From Blautia sp. (GTDB taxonomy: Bacteria > Bacillota > Clostridia > Lachnospirales > Lachnospiraceae), in the NCBI GenBank assembly GCA_022769545.1, contig JALEJS010000005.1, positions 29,287 through 93,286 on the forward strand: DNA of 64,000 nucleotides, given 5' to 3'. The notes under the pieces are model-generated. The model saw only the letters and a program-made list of their open reading frames with translations, was not told the origin of the DNA and ran no database searches. This document shows, piece by piece, positions 1 through 8,645 of this stretch. The position numbers were made by a program, and so were the translations under genes. Position 1 is the first letter of the stretch, and each line of letters begins with the position of its first letter.

Positions 1-1
1 G

Positions 2-79
2 AGGGAGAGAGAGGGTGTGGAAGGGATTCTGATCACCAGAGATTCGGAAATCATTCATACAGGTGAATCAAATGAATAA
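2..79 (+). CDS. 3' end of an upstream gene, possibly ApbE (FAD:protein FMN transferase)
   Basis: An open frame enters the window at base 2 and stops at TAA 77-79, overlapping the start of the next gene by 8 bases. Only 25 residues are visible, ending EGILITRDSEIIHTGESNE. A short beta-strand-like tail of the type GVEGILI-x-x-D-x-E-I is compatible with the C-terminus of ApbE flavin transferases, which commonly precede NusG-domain-II genes in this bacterial group. The identification is inference from context and a very short tail; the overlap with the next gene supports a shared operon. Confidence 0.4.
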   Translation, partial: REREGVEGILITRDSEIIHTGESNE

Positions 80-449
80 AAAAACACGCAACACAGCAGT
101 GCTGGTGATACTGCTGCTTTCGATTTCTGCGGCAGGTCTGCTGGTACGTTATATACAGGGTCAAAAGACAGGCGCATATGCAGTGCTCACGAAAGCAGGA
201 GAAGTTCTGTATCGACTGCCGCTGTCCGGAGAATGTCAGCTGACGGTGGGAGAAAAGACCGGGGGATACAATCGTGTGGTGCTTCAGGACGGAGAAATCT
301 CCGTCACAGATGCAGACTGTCCCAATCATGACTGCATCCGCCAGGGGGCGATCAAAGATCCCGGCCAGGTAATCGCCTGTCTTCCCCATGACCTGATCAT
401 CACCATAGAATCCGATGATGAGAACACTGTGGATTCCTCTGCATGGTAA
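72..449 (+). CDS. NusG domain II-containing exported protein
   Basis: A 125-residue protein with one N-terminal hydrophobic segment (about residues 7-25) acting as a signal anchor, followed by a small extracytoplasmic domain. The signature is the CPNHDC motif (CxxxxC) with the following RQG and LPH-x-L segments, the pattern of the NusG domain II/DUF1312 family. Members accompany ApbE flavin transferases and Gx transporters and are thought to serve membrane or extracellular redox systems; the exact role is not known. The ATG at 72 was preferred to a GTG at 63 because the protein then begins MNKKTRN, a normal N-region before the membrane segment. A strong hairpin terminator follows 90 bases after the stop. 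Confidence 0.8.
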   Translation: MNKKTRNTAVLVILLLSISAAGLLVRYIQGQKTGAYAVLTKAGEVLYRLPLSGECQLTVGEKTGGYNRVVLQDGEISVTDADCPNHDCIRQGAIKDPGQVIACLPHDLIITIESDDENTVDSSAW

Positions 450-540
450 ATCCAGAGGAAATGGTGGAAAGATAGAATGATTTTCTGGCTGGTGGAAACG
501 TGCAGATTTCAACATGCAGTCAAACGACTATGCCTGGAAA

Positions 541-582
541 AACAGATCAGGGACGGCGTGTGCACCGTCCCTGATCTGTTTT
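541..582 (+). terminator. Perfect 16-bp stem-loop terminator
   Basis: Bases 541-556 and 565-580 are perfect reverse complements (AACAGATCAGGGACGG arm) around an 8-base loop, followed by a short T-run. It ends the NusG-II transcript, yet lies only 33 bases before the next start codon, leaving no room for a promoter between them; it could therefore also act as an attenuator in the leader of the binding-protein gene. Confidence 0.8.
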
Positions 583-614
583 GTCGAAAAGAACTCTTTT
601 GAAAAGGTAAAAAA

Positions 615-1577
615 ATGAATAAGAGAGTACTGAGTATTTTAGTAGCAGCAAGTGTAACAGCGGTAAGCGGACTTTGTGCGACTGCAGTTTCTGCAGAAGA
701 AACAGAGGAAAAAACAATCAAAATCGGTTTTTCTTCGAAAGATAATTCCGATATCTTCGTGGCAGCGATCGCAGACGCAGCACAGAAAAAAGCAGAAGAA
801 ATGGGTGTAGAGCTGCTGATGAATGATGCGAACGGTGATGTAAACAAACAGATCAACGACTGCGAAACCATGATCGTAGCCGGTGTTGATGCACTGATCG
901 TTATTCCGCAGAGTATTGAAGGAAGTGCTCCGGTTGTACAGATGGCAAATGATGCCGGTGTTCCGATTATCATTGATAACGGTGATATTGCAGATAAAAA
1001 CTACACAGCATTTGTAGGATGTACCGATCAGGAATCTGGTGAATTGCTTGGTCAGTGGTTTATGGATAACATGGAAGAGGGATCCAAAGTTTGTATCATG
1101 GAAGGACCGATGGGTGGTTCCGGACAGGTTGGAAGAATGAATGGATTTCTTGAAGTGGGAATGATCGATTATTTTGATGTACTTTCTACGCAGACCGCAA
1201 ACTGGAAACGTGAAGAAGCAGTTGCTCTTGCGGAAGACTGGCTGGTAACTTATGGAGAAGATCTGAAAGCAATCATCTGTGAGAACGATGATGAAGCATT
1301 AGGTGCACTTTCCGTTTGTAAAGCAACTGGAAGAACAGACATCTTAATTGGTGGTGTAGACGGTCTGGATGAAGCAGTAGAAGCAGTGAAAAACGGTGAA
1401 ATGGGTGTGACGATCCTTCAGGACTCCAAAGGACAGGGAGAAAAAGGTGTCGAAGTTGCAGTTGCGGCAGCAAGAGGAGAAGAAGTTCCTTATGATACCA
1501 GAATCCCGTTTATCCCGATCACAAAAGACAATGTAGATGCATATCTTGAAGGCGGTGTAGACGCTATTACAAAATAA
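615..1577 (+). CDS. Ribose-type ABC sugar-binding protein (type I periplasmic binding fold)
   Basis: A 320-residue exported protein with a signal peptide (residues 1-27, ending AVSA before EE) and no lipobox cysteine at the right place. The mature part follows the RbsB-like fold: KIGFSSKDNSDIF first strand, QINDCETMIVAGVDALIVIPQS, PIIIDNGD, and the later GGVDGLDEAVEAVKNGEM region typical of this family. It would capture a sugar or polyol at the cell surface for the permease encoded downstream. It is separated from the transporter genes by its own terminator and a LacI-type regulator, and a second binding protein lies at 5557, so the two may differ in ligand. The ribosome site (AAAAGGT) is weak compared with its neighbours. 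Confidence 0.88.
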   Translation: MNKRVLSILVAASVTAVSGLCATAVSAEETEEKTIKIGFSSKDNSDIFVAAIADAAQKKAEEMGVELLMNDANGDVNKQINDCETMIVAGVDALIVIPQSIEGSAPVVQMANDAGVPIIIDNGDIADKNYTAFVGCTDQESGELLGQWFMDNMEEGSKVCIMEGPMGGSGQVGRMNGFLEVGMIDYFDVLSTQTANWKREEAVALAEDWLVTYGEDLKAIICENDDEALGALSVCKATGRTDILIGGVDGLDEAVEAVKNGEMGVTILQDSKGQGEKGVEVAVAAARGEEVPYDTRIPFIPITKDNVDAYLEGGVDAITK

Positions 1578-1650
1578 GAATCAACAAATGGGAATGGCGA
1601 AGAACAGCTGATTTGTCAGCTATATAAGCGTGACCTCCTGGTTTTGGGTA

Positions 1651-1693
1651 AAAAAGAGAAGATTTCCGGATTTGCGGATCTCTTCTTTTTTTT
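1651..1693 (+). terminator. Terminator after the binding-protein gene
   Basis: AGAAGA (1657-1662) pairs with TCTTCT (1681-1686) and TCCG (1665-1668) with CGGA (1675-1678) around a GATTTG loop, with a 2x2 internal loop; an A-rich left flank and a run of eight T follow, giving a bidirectional-looking intrinsic terminator. Confidence 0.75.
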
Positions 1694-1709
1694 ATTTCAT
1701 AGGAAATTC
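1688..1709 (+). repeat. Post-terminator 22-bp repeat, copy 1
   Basis: The core ATTTCATAGGAAATTC preceded by six T is found again, identical over 22 bases, at 49707-49728. Both copies begin in the U-tract of an intrinsic terminator. The core is a small palindrome (ATTTC-ATAG-GAAAT). Confidence 0.7.
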
Positions 1710-1760
1710 CTCCGTATGGAAAACGATGTAACATTTTCGGGGACACTTCAATCTTTTTTA

Positions 1761-1790
1761 TTGCATTACTTGCAGTTGTTATGCTAATAT
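1761..1790 (+). promoter_or_regulatory. Putative sigma-A promoter of the LacI-type regulator gene
   Basis: TTGCAT (1761-1766), 18-bp spacer, TAATAT (1785-1790). The -10 overlaps the palindrome at 1783-1794. Confidence 0.5.
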
Positions 1791-1794
1791 TAGC
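1783..1794. promoter_or_regulatory. Palindrome GCTAATATTAGC, possible auto-operator
   Basis: A perfect 12-bp palindrome over the -10 of the regulator gene. Its half-site CTAATAT recurs in the 25-bp inverted repeat at 2976-3000 over the promoter of the transporter operon, suggesting one regulator binds both. Confidence 0.5.
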
Positions 1795-1829
1795 TATGAA
1801 AAGCAAAGGTTAAGGAGAGAGATTGCGCT

Positions 1830-2831
1830 ATGTCGAACGTTAAAAGAGGCGGTATTACATTGGATGATATTGCAAGAGAGACAGGGCTTTCGAAATTTTC
1901 TGTCTCAAGAGCGGTGTCCGGAAAAAACGGAGTCAGTGAGGAGACCAGAAAGCGGGTTCTCGAGGCCTGCGATCGGCTTGGATATGAACGTAAGGCATCG
2001 AAAAATTCCTCAAAGAAATATGTGCTGTTGATCCTTCCGAGGCATGATTCACAGGACAACAGCTTTTGGATGAAGGTGATTGTGGGGATTGAGAATGGTT
2101 TGACTCGCCAGGGATATTCCCTTCATTTGAAGGTGGTATCCGATAAAGAGGATGAAATGACGAGTGTGGAGGCGCAGGAGGCAGCCGGTATCCTGTTTGT
2201 GGGATACAAAAGTCTGCCGTATGTGGATAAGCTTGCCGTATACAATAAGCCCATGCTGATCCTTACATACCCGCCATATAATCTGTTCCCGTATGATACC
2301 ATGCATTTTGCGGATCGGGAGGGGGCATGTGCACTGTGCGAATATCTGATCAACAATGGGCATAAAAGAATCGGGTTTTACGGCTCTTTGGAACGCCCTT
2401 CTATGAAATACCGGTTTAACGGTATTCTTGAAACGGTAAACCGTATGGGTGCAGAGCTGACGCATGTATGGGATATGGAGAGCTATCTGAATTCGTTTGA
2501 AATGATTGAAGAATTAAAACGAATGAAGGAAGACAACACATTGCCGTCGGCGATTGTGTGCAGCACGGACAAATATGCGCAGTCGCTGCTGATTATGCTG
2601 AACAGTATTGGGCTGACGGTTCCGCAGGAGGTTTCGGTTACGGGATTTAACAGTGATTTTGATGAAGCGCAGTCGATTCCGCTGACGAGTATCGGGTACA
2701 GCAGACGGAAATATGGCATTCAGGTGGCAGATAATCTGCTGGCGAAAATCAATAATCCGGGACGCGCGGTGGTTTCGATGTCGGTCATTCCGAAGCTGGT
2801 GATCGGTGCAACAACAAAAAGCATTCTTTGA
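1830..2831 (+). CDS. LacI/GalR-family transcriptional regulator
   Basis: A 333-residue regulator. Residues 9-58 form the LacI helix-turn-helix and hinge (ITLDDIARETGLSKFSVSRAV, then KRVLEACDRLGYE), followed by a sugar-binding-fold effector domain with the typical NNGHKRIGFYG and VTGFNSDFDEAQSIPLTSI segments. It most likely senses the ligand imported by the adjacent ABC system and represses that operon. AAGGAGA lies 11 bases before the ATG. Palindromes with a shared CTAATAT half-site overlap its own promoter and the promoter of the ATPase gene, fitting autoregulation plus operon control (inference). Confidence 0.92.
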   Translation: MSNVKRGGITLDDIARETGLSKFSVSRAVSGKNGVSEETRKRVLEACDRLGYERKASKNSSKKYVLLILPRHDSQDNSFWMKVIVGIENGLTRQGYSLHLKVVSDKEDEMTSVEAQEAAGILFVGYKSLPYVDKLAVYNKPMLILTYPPYNLFPYDTMHFADREGACALCEYLINNGHKRIGFYGSLERPSMKYRFNGILETVNRMGAELTHVWDMESYLNSFEMIEELKRMKEDNTLPSAIVCSTDKYAQSLLIMLNSIGLTVPQEVSVTGFNSDFDEAQSIPLTSIGYSRRKYGIQVADNLLAKINNPGRAVVSMSVIPKLVIGATTKSIL

Positions 2832-2852
2832 AAAGTGACAGAAATGATAATC

Positions 2853-2903
2853 AAAAGGGCTGTGGATATCCGGCAAAATCCGGATATTCATAAGCCCTTT
2901 TTC
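2853..2903 (+). terminator. Terminator after the LacI-type gene
   Basis: Long stem: AAAAGGGCT (2853-2861) and GGATATCCGG (2864-2873) pair with TCCGGATATTC and AGCCCTTTTT (2879-2902) around a CAAAA loop, ending in T5. Confidence 0.85.
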
Positions 2904-2964
2904 AGTCTTTGTCTGTTTGGGTTGTTGCCTGCCTAACAAACATAAAATTAGGTTTAATATTTAG

Positions 2965-2994
2965 TTGACTACAAACCAAATATAATGCTATTAT
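2965..2994 (+). promoter_or_regulatory. Promoter of the ABC/Tm-1/PEP-hydrolase operon
   Basis: TTGACT (2965-2970), 18-bp spacer, TATTAT (2989-2994) with an extended TGC (2986-2988) before the -10. Confidence 0.65.
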
Positions 2995-3000
2995 ATTAGG
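2976..3000. promoter_or_regulatory. 25-bp inverted-repeat operator over the operon promoter
   Basis: CCAAATATAAT (2976-2986), GCT centre, ATTATATTAGG (2990-3000): 10 of 11 arm positions pair. It covers the spacer and -10, so binding would block RNA polymerase. The adjacent LacI-type protein is the natural candidate ligand. Confidence 0.65.
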
Positions 3001-3025
3001 CATAAGGAGAGACGGAGGTAAAGAA

Positions 3026-4546
3026 ATGAGTAGAGAACCCATCCTGCAAGTTTCAAATATAAAAAAATCCTTTAACGGTGTTGAGGTTCTTCATAATGTC
3101 AGTCTTTCGATATATCCGGGAGAAGTAACAGCGCTTGTCGGCGAAAACGGAGCCGGAAAATCAACGCTGATGAAGATTCTTATGGGGGAATACAGGGCTG
3201 ATGGCGGAGAGATGATATTCGAGGGAAAGAAAGTATTCTTTGAAAACCCGCATCAGGCACTGGCAAAAGGTCTTTCTATGGTGTTTCAGGAGATGTCTCC
3301 GTTTCCGCATATGACGGTTGCGCAGAATATGTTTGTCGGGCGTGAACCGCATAAGGGAATTCTGATCGACCGCAAAGCGCAGAGAACGAAAGCAAAAGAA
3401 ATACTCCGTGATCTGAATATCCATCTGGATGTCAATGAAAAAGTGGGAAATCTCACGGTGTCAGAAATGCAGCTTCTTGAGATTGCCAAAGCGGTATCCA
3501 ACAACTCGAAAATCGTTATCATGGATGAGCCGTCGTCCGCACTCTCGGAAAATGAAGTAAATTTGTTGTTCAAAACGATACATGACCTTACGCAGCGAGG
3601 TGTGGCGATCATTTATATCAGCCACAAGCTGGATGAGCTCAGTCAGATCGCAGATCATGTATGTGTATTACGAGACGGAAGTATCATCAGCAGCCGGCCG
3701 ATCGCGGAAGTGAAACGAAATGTCATAATCAGTGAAATGGTCGGGCGGAGTATTGATGATGTATACCCTCATATCGAGAAGGAAATCGGAGAGGTTGTGC
3801 TGGAAGTGGAAAATCTGGAACTTCGGAATGTCATCCACAACGTATCGTTTTCGTTGAGAAGAGGGGAGATTTTAGGGATTGCAGGAATTGTCGGAGCAGG
3901 ACGTACAGAGCTTGTATCCACGCTTTTTGGAATTACTCCTCCGACAGGAGGAATGATTCGCCTGAATGGGAAAGAAATCAAAATAAAAAATCCGCGCAAT
4001 GCGATCGCGAATCATTTTGCATTAATTCCGGAAGACCGTGCAAGAGATGGATTGAACCTGATCAGCTCCATACAGTCAAATATGACCATGACCGTTCTGG
4101 ATAAAACAAACCGGGCAAAAATTCTGTCAAATAACAAAGAAGCTGCAAAACTCACAGATAAAATGATTCAGGCACTGAAGATCAAATGCAACAGCAAAAA
4201 TCAGAGAGCCGGTTCATTATCCGGTGGAAATCAGCAGAAGATCGTAGTCGGAAAATGGCTTTTGACAGATCCGAACATCATTTTTCTTGACGAGCCCACG
4301 CGGGGAATCGATGTCGGGGCAAAATATGAAATTTATCAGTTGATCCTGAATATGGCCAGAGAAGGCAAATCCATTATCATGATTTCTTCCGAAATGCCGG
4401 AGCTTCTGGGAATATGTGACCGAATCATTGTTATGAGAGACGGACATATCTCCGGAGAGCTGAGTAAAGAAGAGGCAAATCAGGAAGCAATTATGCAGAT
4501 CATTGTGAACGATAGTAATCAGGAGGCTAATAAGAATGGAAAATAG
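3026..4546 (+). CDS. Sugar ABC transporter ATPase, fused double-domain (RbsA/MglA type)
   Basis: A 506-residue protein with two ABC cassettes in tandem. The first has a canonical Walker A (GENGAGKST, about residue 39), signature VSEMQLLEIAKA and Walker B IVIMDEPSSAL. The second has the degenerate Walker A GIVGAGRTE usual for this family, signature LSGGNQQKIVVGKWL and IFLDEPTRGIDVGAKYEIY. It energises uptake through the permease whose gene overlaps its end by 11 bases. GGAGG lies 7 bases before the ATG. The length and motif pattern match RbsA/MglA/XylG-class ATPases; the substrate cannot be told from the sequence. Confidence 0.93.
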   Translation: MSREPILQVSNIKKSFNGVEVLHNVSLSIYPGEVTALVGENGAGKSTLMKILMGEYRADGGEMIFEGKKVFFENPHQALAKGLSMVFQEMSPFPHMTVAQNMFVGREPHKGILIDRKAQRTKAKEILRDLNIHLDVNEKVGNLTVSEMQLLEIAKAVSNNSKIVIMDEPSSALSENEVNLLFKTIHDLTQRGVAIIYISHKLDELSQIADHVCVLRDGSIISSRPIAEVKRNVIISEMVGRSIDDVYPHIEKEIGEVVLEVENLELRNVIHNVSFSLRRGEILGIAGIVGAGRTELVSTLFGITPPTGGMIRLNGKEIKIKNPRNAIANHFALIPEDRARDGLNLISSIQSNMTMTVLDKTNRAKILSNNKEAAKLTDKMIQALKIKCNSKNQRAGSLSGGNQQKIVVGKWLLTDPNIIFLDEPTRGIDVGAKYEIYQLILNMAREGKSIIMISSEMPELLGICDRIIVMRDGHISGELSKEEANQEAIMQIIVNDSNQEANKNGK

Positions 4547-5537
4547 TAAAAAAGTGGACATCAAAAGGATCATATCAAAAGGCGGCATCGTTTTTGTGCT
4601 CCTGGGCCTGATCGTATTGTGGTCATGTCTGTCCAAATCATTCCTGACCGTCAATAATCTGCTTCTGATTATGAAGCAGGTCAGTCTGTACAGTATTCTG
4701 ACAATTGGGATGACGGTTGTATTGATTACGGGAGGAATTGATCTTTCGGTTGGGTCGATCGTGGCAATGGGTGCAGTGATTGCCGCGCATTATTGTTCCG
4801 GTGATTACATTGATATGCCGCTGATCGTACCGATCCTGCTTTCGATCGGTGTCGGTCTGCTTTGCGGTCTGATCAATGGTATCGGGGTTGCGTTCTGCAG
4901 AGTACCTGCATTTATTATGACAATGTGCATGATGCTTGCCGCCAGAGGTGCAGCCTATGTTTATACAAATGCAAAAGCAATTTTCAATCTGAATGAAAAG
5001 TTTACAGAGATTGCGAACGGTTTTCTGGGAAGGACATTTGACGAGAGTGGTGTGGTTGTTAATTATGGGATCCCCTATATGGTGTTTTATTTCCTGATTG
5101 CCGTTGTTGCAGGTATATTTATCCTGCATGCGACAACCTACGGACAGAGGCTTTATGCAATCGGAGGAAACAAAAACGCGGCGCGATATTCCGGAATCGA
5201 CACGAAATTACTGGAGTGTTCTGCATATGTGATCAGCGGCATCTGTTCCGGAATCGTGGGATTCCTTATGGCCAGCCGGATCTCTTCCGGCAATGCAAAC
5301 TCGGCAGACGGCTATGAAATGACAGTCATATCTGCATCTGTCATTGGAGGGGTATCACTTTCGGGTGGCGTCGGAACGATGTATGGCGCTATGATCGGCG
5401 TATTGATCGTTGGTGTTATCAGTAACGGTATGGATATTTTAGGTATCAACACGTACTATCAGAAGATCTTAAATGCTGTCATTATCTTTGTGGCGGTATT
5501 CATTGATGTACGTGCAAATGATAAAAAAGAAAAATAA
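4536..5537 (+). CDS. Sugar ABC transporter permease (RbsC type)
   Basis: A 333-residue membrane protein with about eight to ten hydrophobic segments and the family signature TGGIDLSVGSIVAMGAVIAA, followed late by the ISASVIGGVSLSGGVGTMYGA segment of the BPD_transp_2 family. It forms the channel for the ATPase encoded just upstream (11-base overlap, translational coupling) and the binding protein encoded 19 bases downstream. Confidence 0.92.
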   Translation: MENSKKVDIKRIISKGGIVFVLLGLIVLWSCLSKSFLTVNNLLLIMKQVSLYSILTIGMTVVLITGGIDLSVGSIVAMGAVIAAHYCSGDYIDMPLIVPILLSIGVGLLCGLINGIGVAFCRVPAFIMTMCMMLAARGAAYVYTNAKAIFNLNEKFTEIANGFLGRTFDESGVVVNYGIPYMVFYFLIAVVAGIFILHATTYGQRLYAIGGNKNAARYSGIDTKLLECSAYVISGICSGIVGFLMASRISSGNANSADGYEMTVISASVIGGVSLSGGVGTMYGAMIGVLIVGVISNGMDILGINTYYQKILNAVIIFVAVFIDVRANDKKEK

Positions 5538-5556
5538 AAAAAGGAGAGAAAGAAAC

Positions 5557-6507
5557 ATGAATAAGAAAATTTTATCTTCACTTATGGTAGGAACCATGAT
5601 CGCGGCTATGGCGGCAACCTCTGTATCTGCCGAAGAAGGATACGGAAAACTTCTTTTCCTGCAGACACACAACAACAACTCATTCATGTCCTATATGGGC
5701 GAGACATTCGTTGAGCTTGCGGAAGAAGCCGGATTTGATGTGACGCATCTGACTGCTGACTCCGATGAGGGAACACAGCTTTCTCAGATTGAGCAGGCAG
5801 TTGCTTCCGGAGAATATGTAGGTGTCATTTGTGACTGTACAGGTGAAGGCGTAACACAGGGATTCAAAGAAGCAAAAGAAGCAGGAATGTTTGTAGAAAC
5901 GCTTCACGAAGGTGTGGAAGACAATACATATGTAGACGTTGTAGTTGCCTGCTCACTGGCAGAGACAGGTCATACGGCAATCAATCTGGAAGTGGAAGAG
6001 CTTGGGGAAGAATTCAACCTTGCAATTGTGAATGGTTCGGAAGGACACGGTGCGACAGTAGCAATCCGTAAAGGTTATGATCAGGCTCTTGAAGAGCATC
6101 CTGGAATCAACGTTGTATTTGACGGTGCCGGAAACTGGAATGCAGAAGATGCTATGGCATTGACAGAATCCTGGTTCAGCTCAGGTACACAGATCGACGG
6201 TATTGTTTGTATGAATGATGGTATGGCTACAGGTGTTCGTCAGGTTATGAAAGACAATGGCGTGCTTGGTCAGATTCCGATCTACTCGAATGACTGTGAA
6301 ATCGACACTCTGGCGGCAATTGAAGCCGGCGAACAGAGGGGCTCCTTTGACATGAACGCGGAAGCTCAGTGTAAGGCAGCAATTGATTCCATGATCAGCC
6401 TGATCAAGGGTGAAGAAATCACAGAAAAAGAAATTTATGTAGATCCTCTGCTGGTTACCATTGATAACCTTGAAGAGTACAGATCTACACATAGCGGAAA
6501 TTACTAA
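5557..6507 (+). CDS. Second ribose-type ABC sugar-binding protein
   Basis: A 316-residue exported protein. The start at 5557 (MNKKILSS) has AAAAAGGAGAGA just upstream and gives a clean signal peptide ending SVSAEE; longer in-frame starts further upstream lack this. The mature chain has the type I binding-protein pattern: LLFLQTHNNNSF, SQIEQAVASGEYVGVICDCTG, AIVNGSEGH, and GNWNAEDAMALTESW. It sits directly after the permease gene and before the Tm-1 gene, so is the cognate binding protein of this operon. Its relation to the binding protein at 615 is unclear; the two are only distantly alike. Confidence 0.9.
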   Translation: MNKKILSSLMVGTMIAAMAATSVSAEEGYGKLLFLQTHNNNSFMSYMGETFVELAEEAGFDVTHLTADSDEGTQLSQIEQAVASGEYVGVICDCTGEGVTQGFKEAKEAGMFVETLHEGVEDNTYVDVVVACSLAETGHTAINLEVEELGEEFNLAIVNGSEGHGATVAIRKGYDQALEEHPGINVVFDGAGNWNAEDAMALTESWFSSGTQIDGIVCMNDGMATGVRQVMKDNGVLGQIPIYSNDCEIDTLAAIEAGEQRGSFDMNAEAQCKAAIDSMISLIKGEEITEKEIYVDPLLVTIDNLEEYRSTHSGNY

Positions 6508-6540
6508 AAACGAAAATAATATAAGAAAGAACAGAATAAT

Positions 6541-7758
6541 ATGAAAACAATTCTTCTGCTTGGGACACTGGATTCCAAGGGGAAAGAGTTTGATTATCTG
6601 TATAGTGAGTTGATAAGACGCCATGTGAATGTCAAAACGATGAATGTCGGTATTTTTGAACCGACAAACTCATTTCCCATTGACATTAACGCAGATGTTG
6701 TTGCAAGAACTGCAGGTGAGAGTATCGATGAGCTGCGTGAAAAAAATGACCGTGGTCATGCGATGAAGATCATGAGTCAGGGTGCCAGAACTCTTGCGAT
6801 GAAATTGCAGCAGGAAAACGAAATTGACGGAATAATAAGTATGGGTGGCGGTGGAGGTACTTCCATCGCTACCACTGCTATGCAGGGACTTCCTCTTGGC
6901 TTTCCAAAGATTTGTATTACCACTCTTGCGTCAGGTGATACACATGAATATGTAGGAACAAAAGATATTGTTCTTTATCCATCGATTGTGGATATTTCAG
7001 GAATTAACCGATTTTCAAGAATGATTATTTCCCGTGCGGCAGGTGCGATCTGTGGAATGACGCTGGATGATCCCCTCCCTGATGAAAATGACAAACCGAT
7101 CATTTGTATTTCCATGTTTGGAAATTCCACGGAAGGTGTGGAGAAGTGTGCGAAGCTTCTGGAAGAAAAAGGATACGCGACTATGATCTTCCATGCAACA
7201 GGCGGCGGCGGAAGGTCGATGGAGGAATTTATCAAAAGCGGTGGCTGCGTAGCCTGCCTTGATATTACGACAACGGAGTGGGCGGACGAGTACTGCGGCG
7301 GAATTCTTTCAGCGGGACCAAAGCGCCTTGACGGGCCATCCATTGCGGGTATCCCGCATGTGATCTGTCCGGGATGTCTTGACATGGTCAATTTTGGCAC
7401 ATGGCAGTCTGTGCCGGAGAAATATAAAACAGAAGACAGGGTTTTCTATGAATGGAACCCGATGGTTACACTCATGAGAACAACCAGAGACGAGAATAAA
7501 GAACTTGGGAAAATACTGGCTGAAAAGGCCAATAAGTCTAACGCGCCGGTGGCATTTATTCTTCCGGAAAAGGGTCTTTCTATCCTTGACGGCGAGAATC
7601 AGGTTTTCTGTGACTGGGATGCAGATGAAGCACTTTTTAAAGCAATCGAAGAAAACGTACATGAAGGTATTGCAGTTGAGAGAGTGGCAGCAAATGTAAA
7701 CGATCAGGCTTTTGCGGATGCAGCAGTCAGCCTTCTCTTGAAAATCATCAATCATTAA
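6541..7758 (+). CDS. Tm-1-like/UPF0261 family ATP-binding-domain protein
   Basis: A 405-residue cytoplasmic protein of the UPF0261 family: KTILLLGTLDSKGKEF at the N-terminus, then a glycine-rich nucleotide-binding-like loop MGGGGGTSIATTAMQ (about residues 101-115), TLASGD, and a C-terminal domain with HATGGGGRSMEEF and GPKRLDGPS. The plant Tm-1 protein shares the fold. The bacterial biochemical role is unknown; homologues are regularly paired with the PEP-hydrolase-family TIM barrel, as here (45 bases downstream), and often with sugar ABC transporters, which suggests a catabolic step on the imported compound. No good Shine-Dalgarno is visible, only an A/G-rich leader. Confidence 0.85.
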   Translation: MKTILLLGTLDSKGKEFDYLYSELIRRHVNVKTMNVGIFEPTNSFPIDINADVVARTAGESIDELREKNDRGHAMKIMSQGARTLAMKLQQENEIDGIISMGGGGGTSIATTAMQGLPLGFPKICITTLASGDTHEYVGTKDIVLYPSIVDISGINRFSRMIISRAAGAICGMTLDDPLPDENDKPIICISMFGNSTEGVEKCAKLLEEKGYATMIFHATGGGGRSMEEFIKSGGCVACLDITTTEWADEYCGGILSAGPKRLDGPSIAGIPHVICPGCLDMVNFGTWQSVPEKYKTEDRVFYEWNPMVTLMRTTRDENKELGKILAEKANKSNAPVAFILPEKGLSILDGENQVFCDWDADEALFKAIEENVHEGIAVERVAANVNDQAFADAAVSLLLKIINH

Positions 7759-7802
7759 AAAATTCCCCGTTTCTATGAGGGAAGAATTATAAGGAGATAG
7801 CC

Positions 7803-8633
7803 ATGAGAATTGAAAGACAGGAAATACTCAGAAGATTAAGAAAAAATATTGAAGAAGGAAAGCCGATCATCGGTACCGGCGGCGGCACCGGTATCAGTGC
7901 AAAGTTTGAAGAAGCAGGCGGATCCGATCTGATCATCGTCTACAACTCGGGACGTTACAGAATGGCCGGACGTGGATCGTCTGCAGGTCTTCTCGCGTAT
8001 GGTGACGCAAACCAGATCGTTATGGATATGGCTGGCGAAATCCTTCCGGTAGTAAAAAACACACCGGTATTGGCAGGCGTAAATGGAACAGACCCGTTCA
8101 AAGACATGAGATACTTTATCAAACAGCTCAAAGAGATCGGATATTCCGGCGTACAGAACTTCCCGACCGTAGGTCTGTTTGAAGGAAGAATGAGACAGAC
8201 ATTCGAAGAGACCGGTATGAGCTACAACCTTGAAGTTGACATGGTTCGTATCGCAAACGAACTGGATATGTTTACGTCTCCCTATGCATTTAATCCGGAA
8301 GAAGCCATCAAGATGACAAAAGCCGGAGCAGATGTGGTGGTAGCACATGTAGGATGTACGATCGGCGGTTCGATCGGAGCTACCGATTCTGTCATGGAAC
8401 TCGATGCGGCAGCGAAAATCGTGCAGGAGATCCATGACGCAGCAGTCGCAGAAAGAAGCGATGTGATCGTTCTTTGCCACGGCGGTCCGATTTCCAGCCC
8501 GGAAGATGCACAGTACATTCTTCGTCATACAAAAGGTGTGCATGGATTCTATGGGGCATCCAGTGCAGAAAGAATGCCGGTAGAGATTGCAATCACAGAA
8601 CACATTAAGAAGTTCAAGTCAATCACATTTTAA
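7803..8633 (+). CDS. Phosphoenolpyruvate hydrolase-family TIM-barrel protein
   Basis: A 276-residue single-domain TIM barrel. Recognisable segments are [67 protein letters not shown] and [13 protein letters not shown]. These fit the Pfam PEP_hydrolase/TIM-barrel signal-transduction family. The family name implies carbon-phosphorus or carbon-carbon chemistry on PEP-like substrates, but true activity is largely unproven. AAGGAG lies 7 bases before the ATG. It is the last gene of the ABC/Tm-1 operon and is followed by a strong terminator. Confidence 0.87.
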   Translation: MRIERQEILRRLRKNIEEGKPIIGTGGGTGISAKFEEAGGSDLIIVYNSGRYRMAGRGSSAGLLAYGDANQIVMDMAGEILPVVKNTPVLAGVNGTDPFKDMRYFIKQLKEIGYSGVQNFPTVGLFEGRMRQTFEETGMSYNLEVDMVRIANELDMFTSPYAFNPEEAIKMTKAGADVVVAHVGCTIGGSIGATDSVMELDAAAKIVQEIHDAAVAERSDVIVLCHGGPISSPEDAQYILRHTKGVHGFYGASSAERMPVEIAITEHIKKFKSITF

Positions 8634-8645
8634 AAGTTCCTATGC

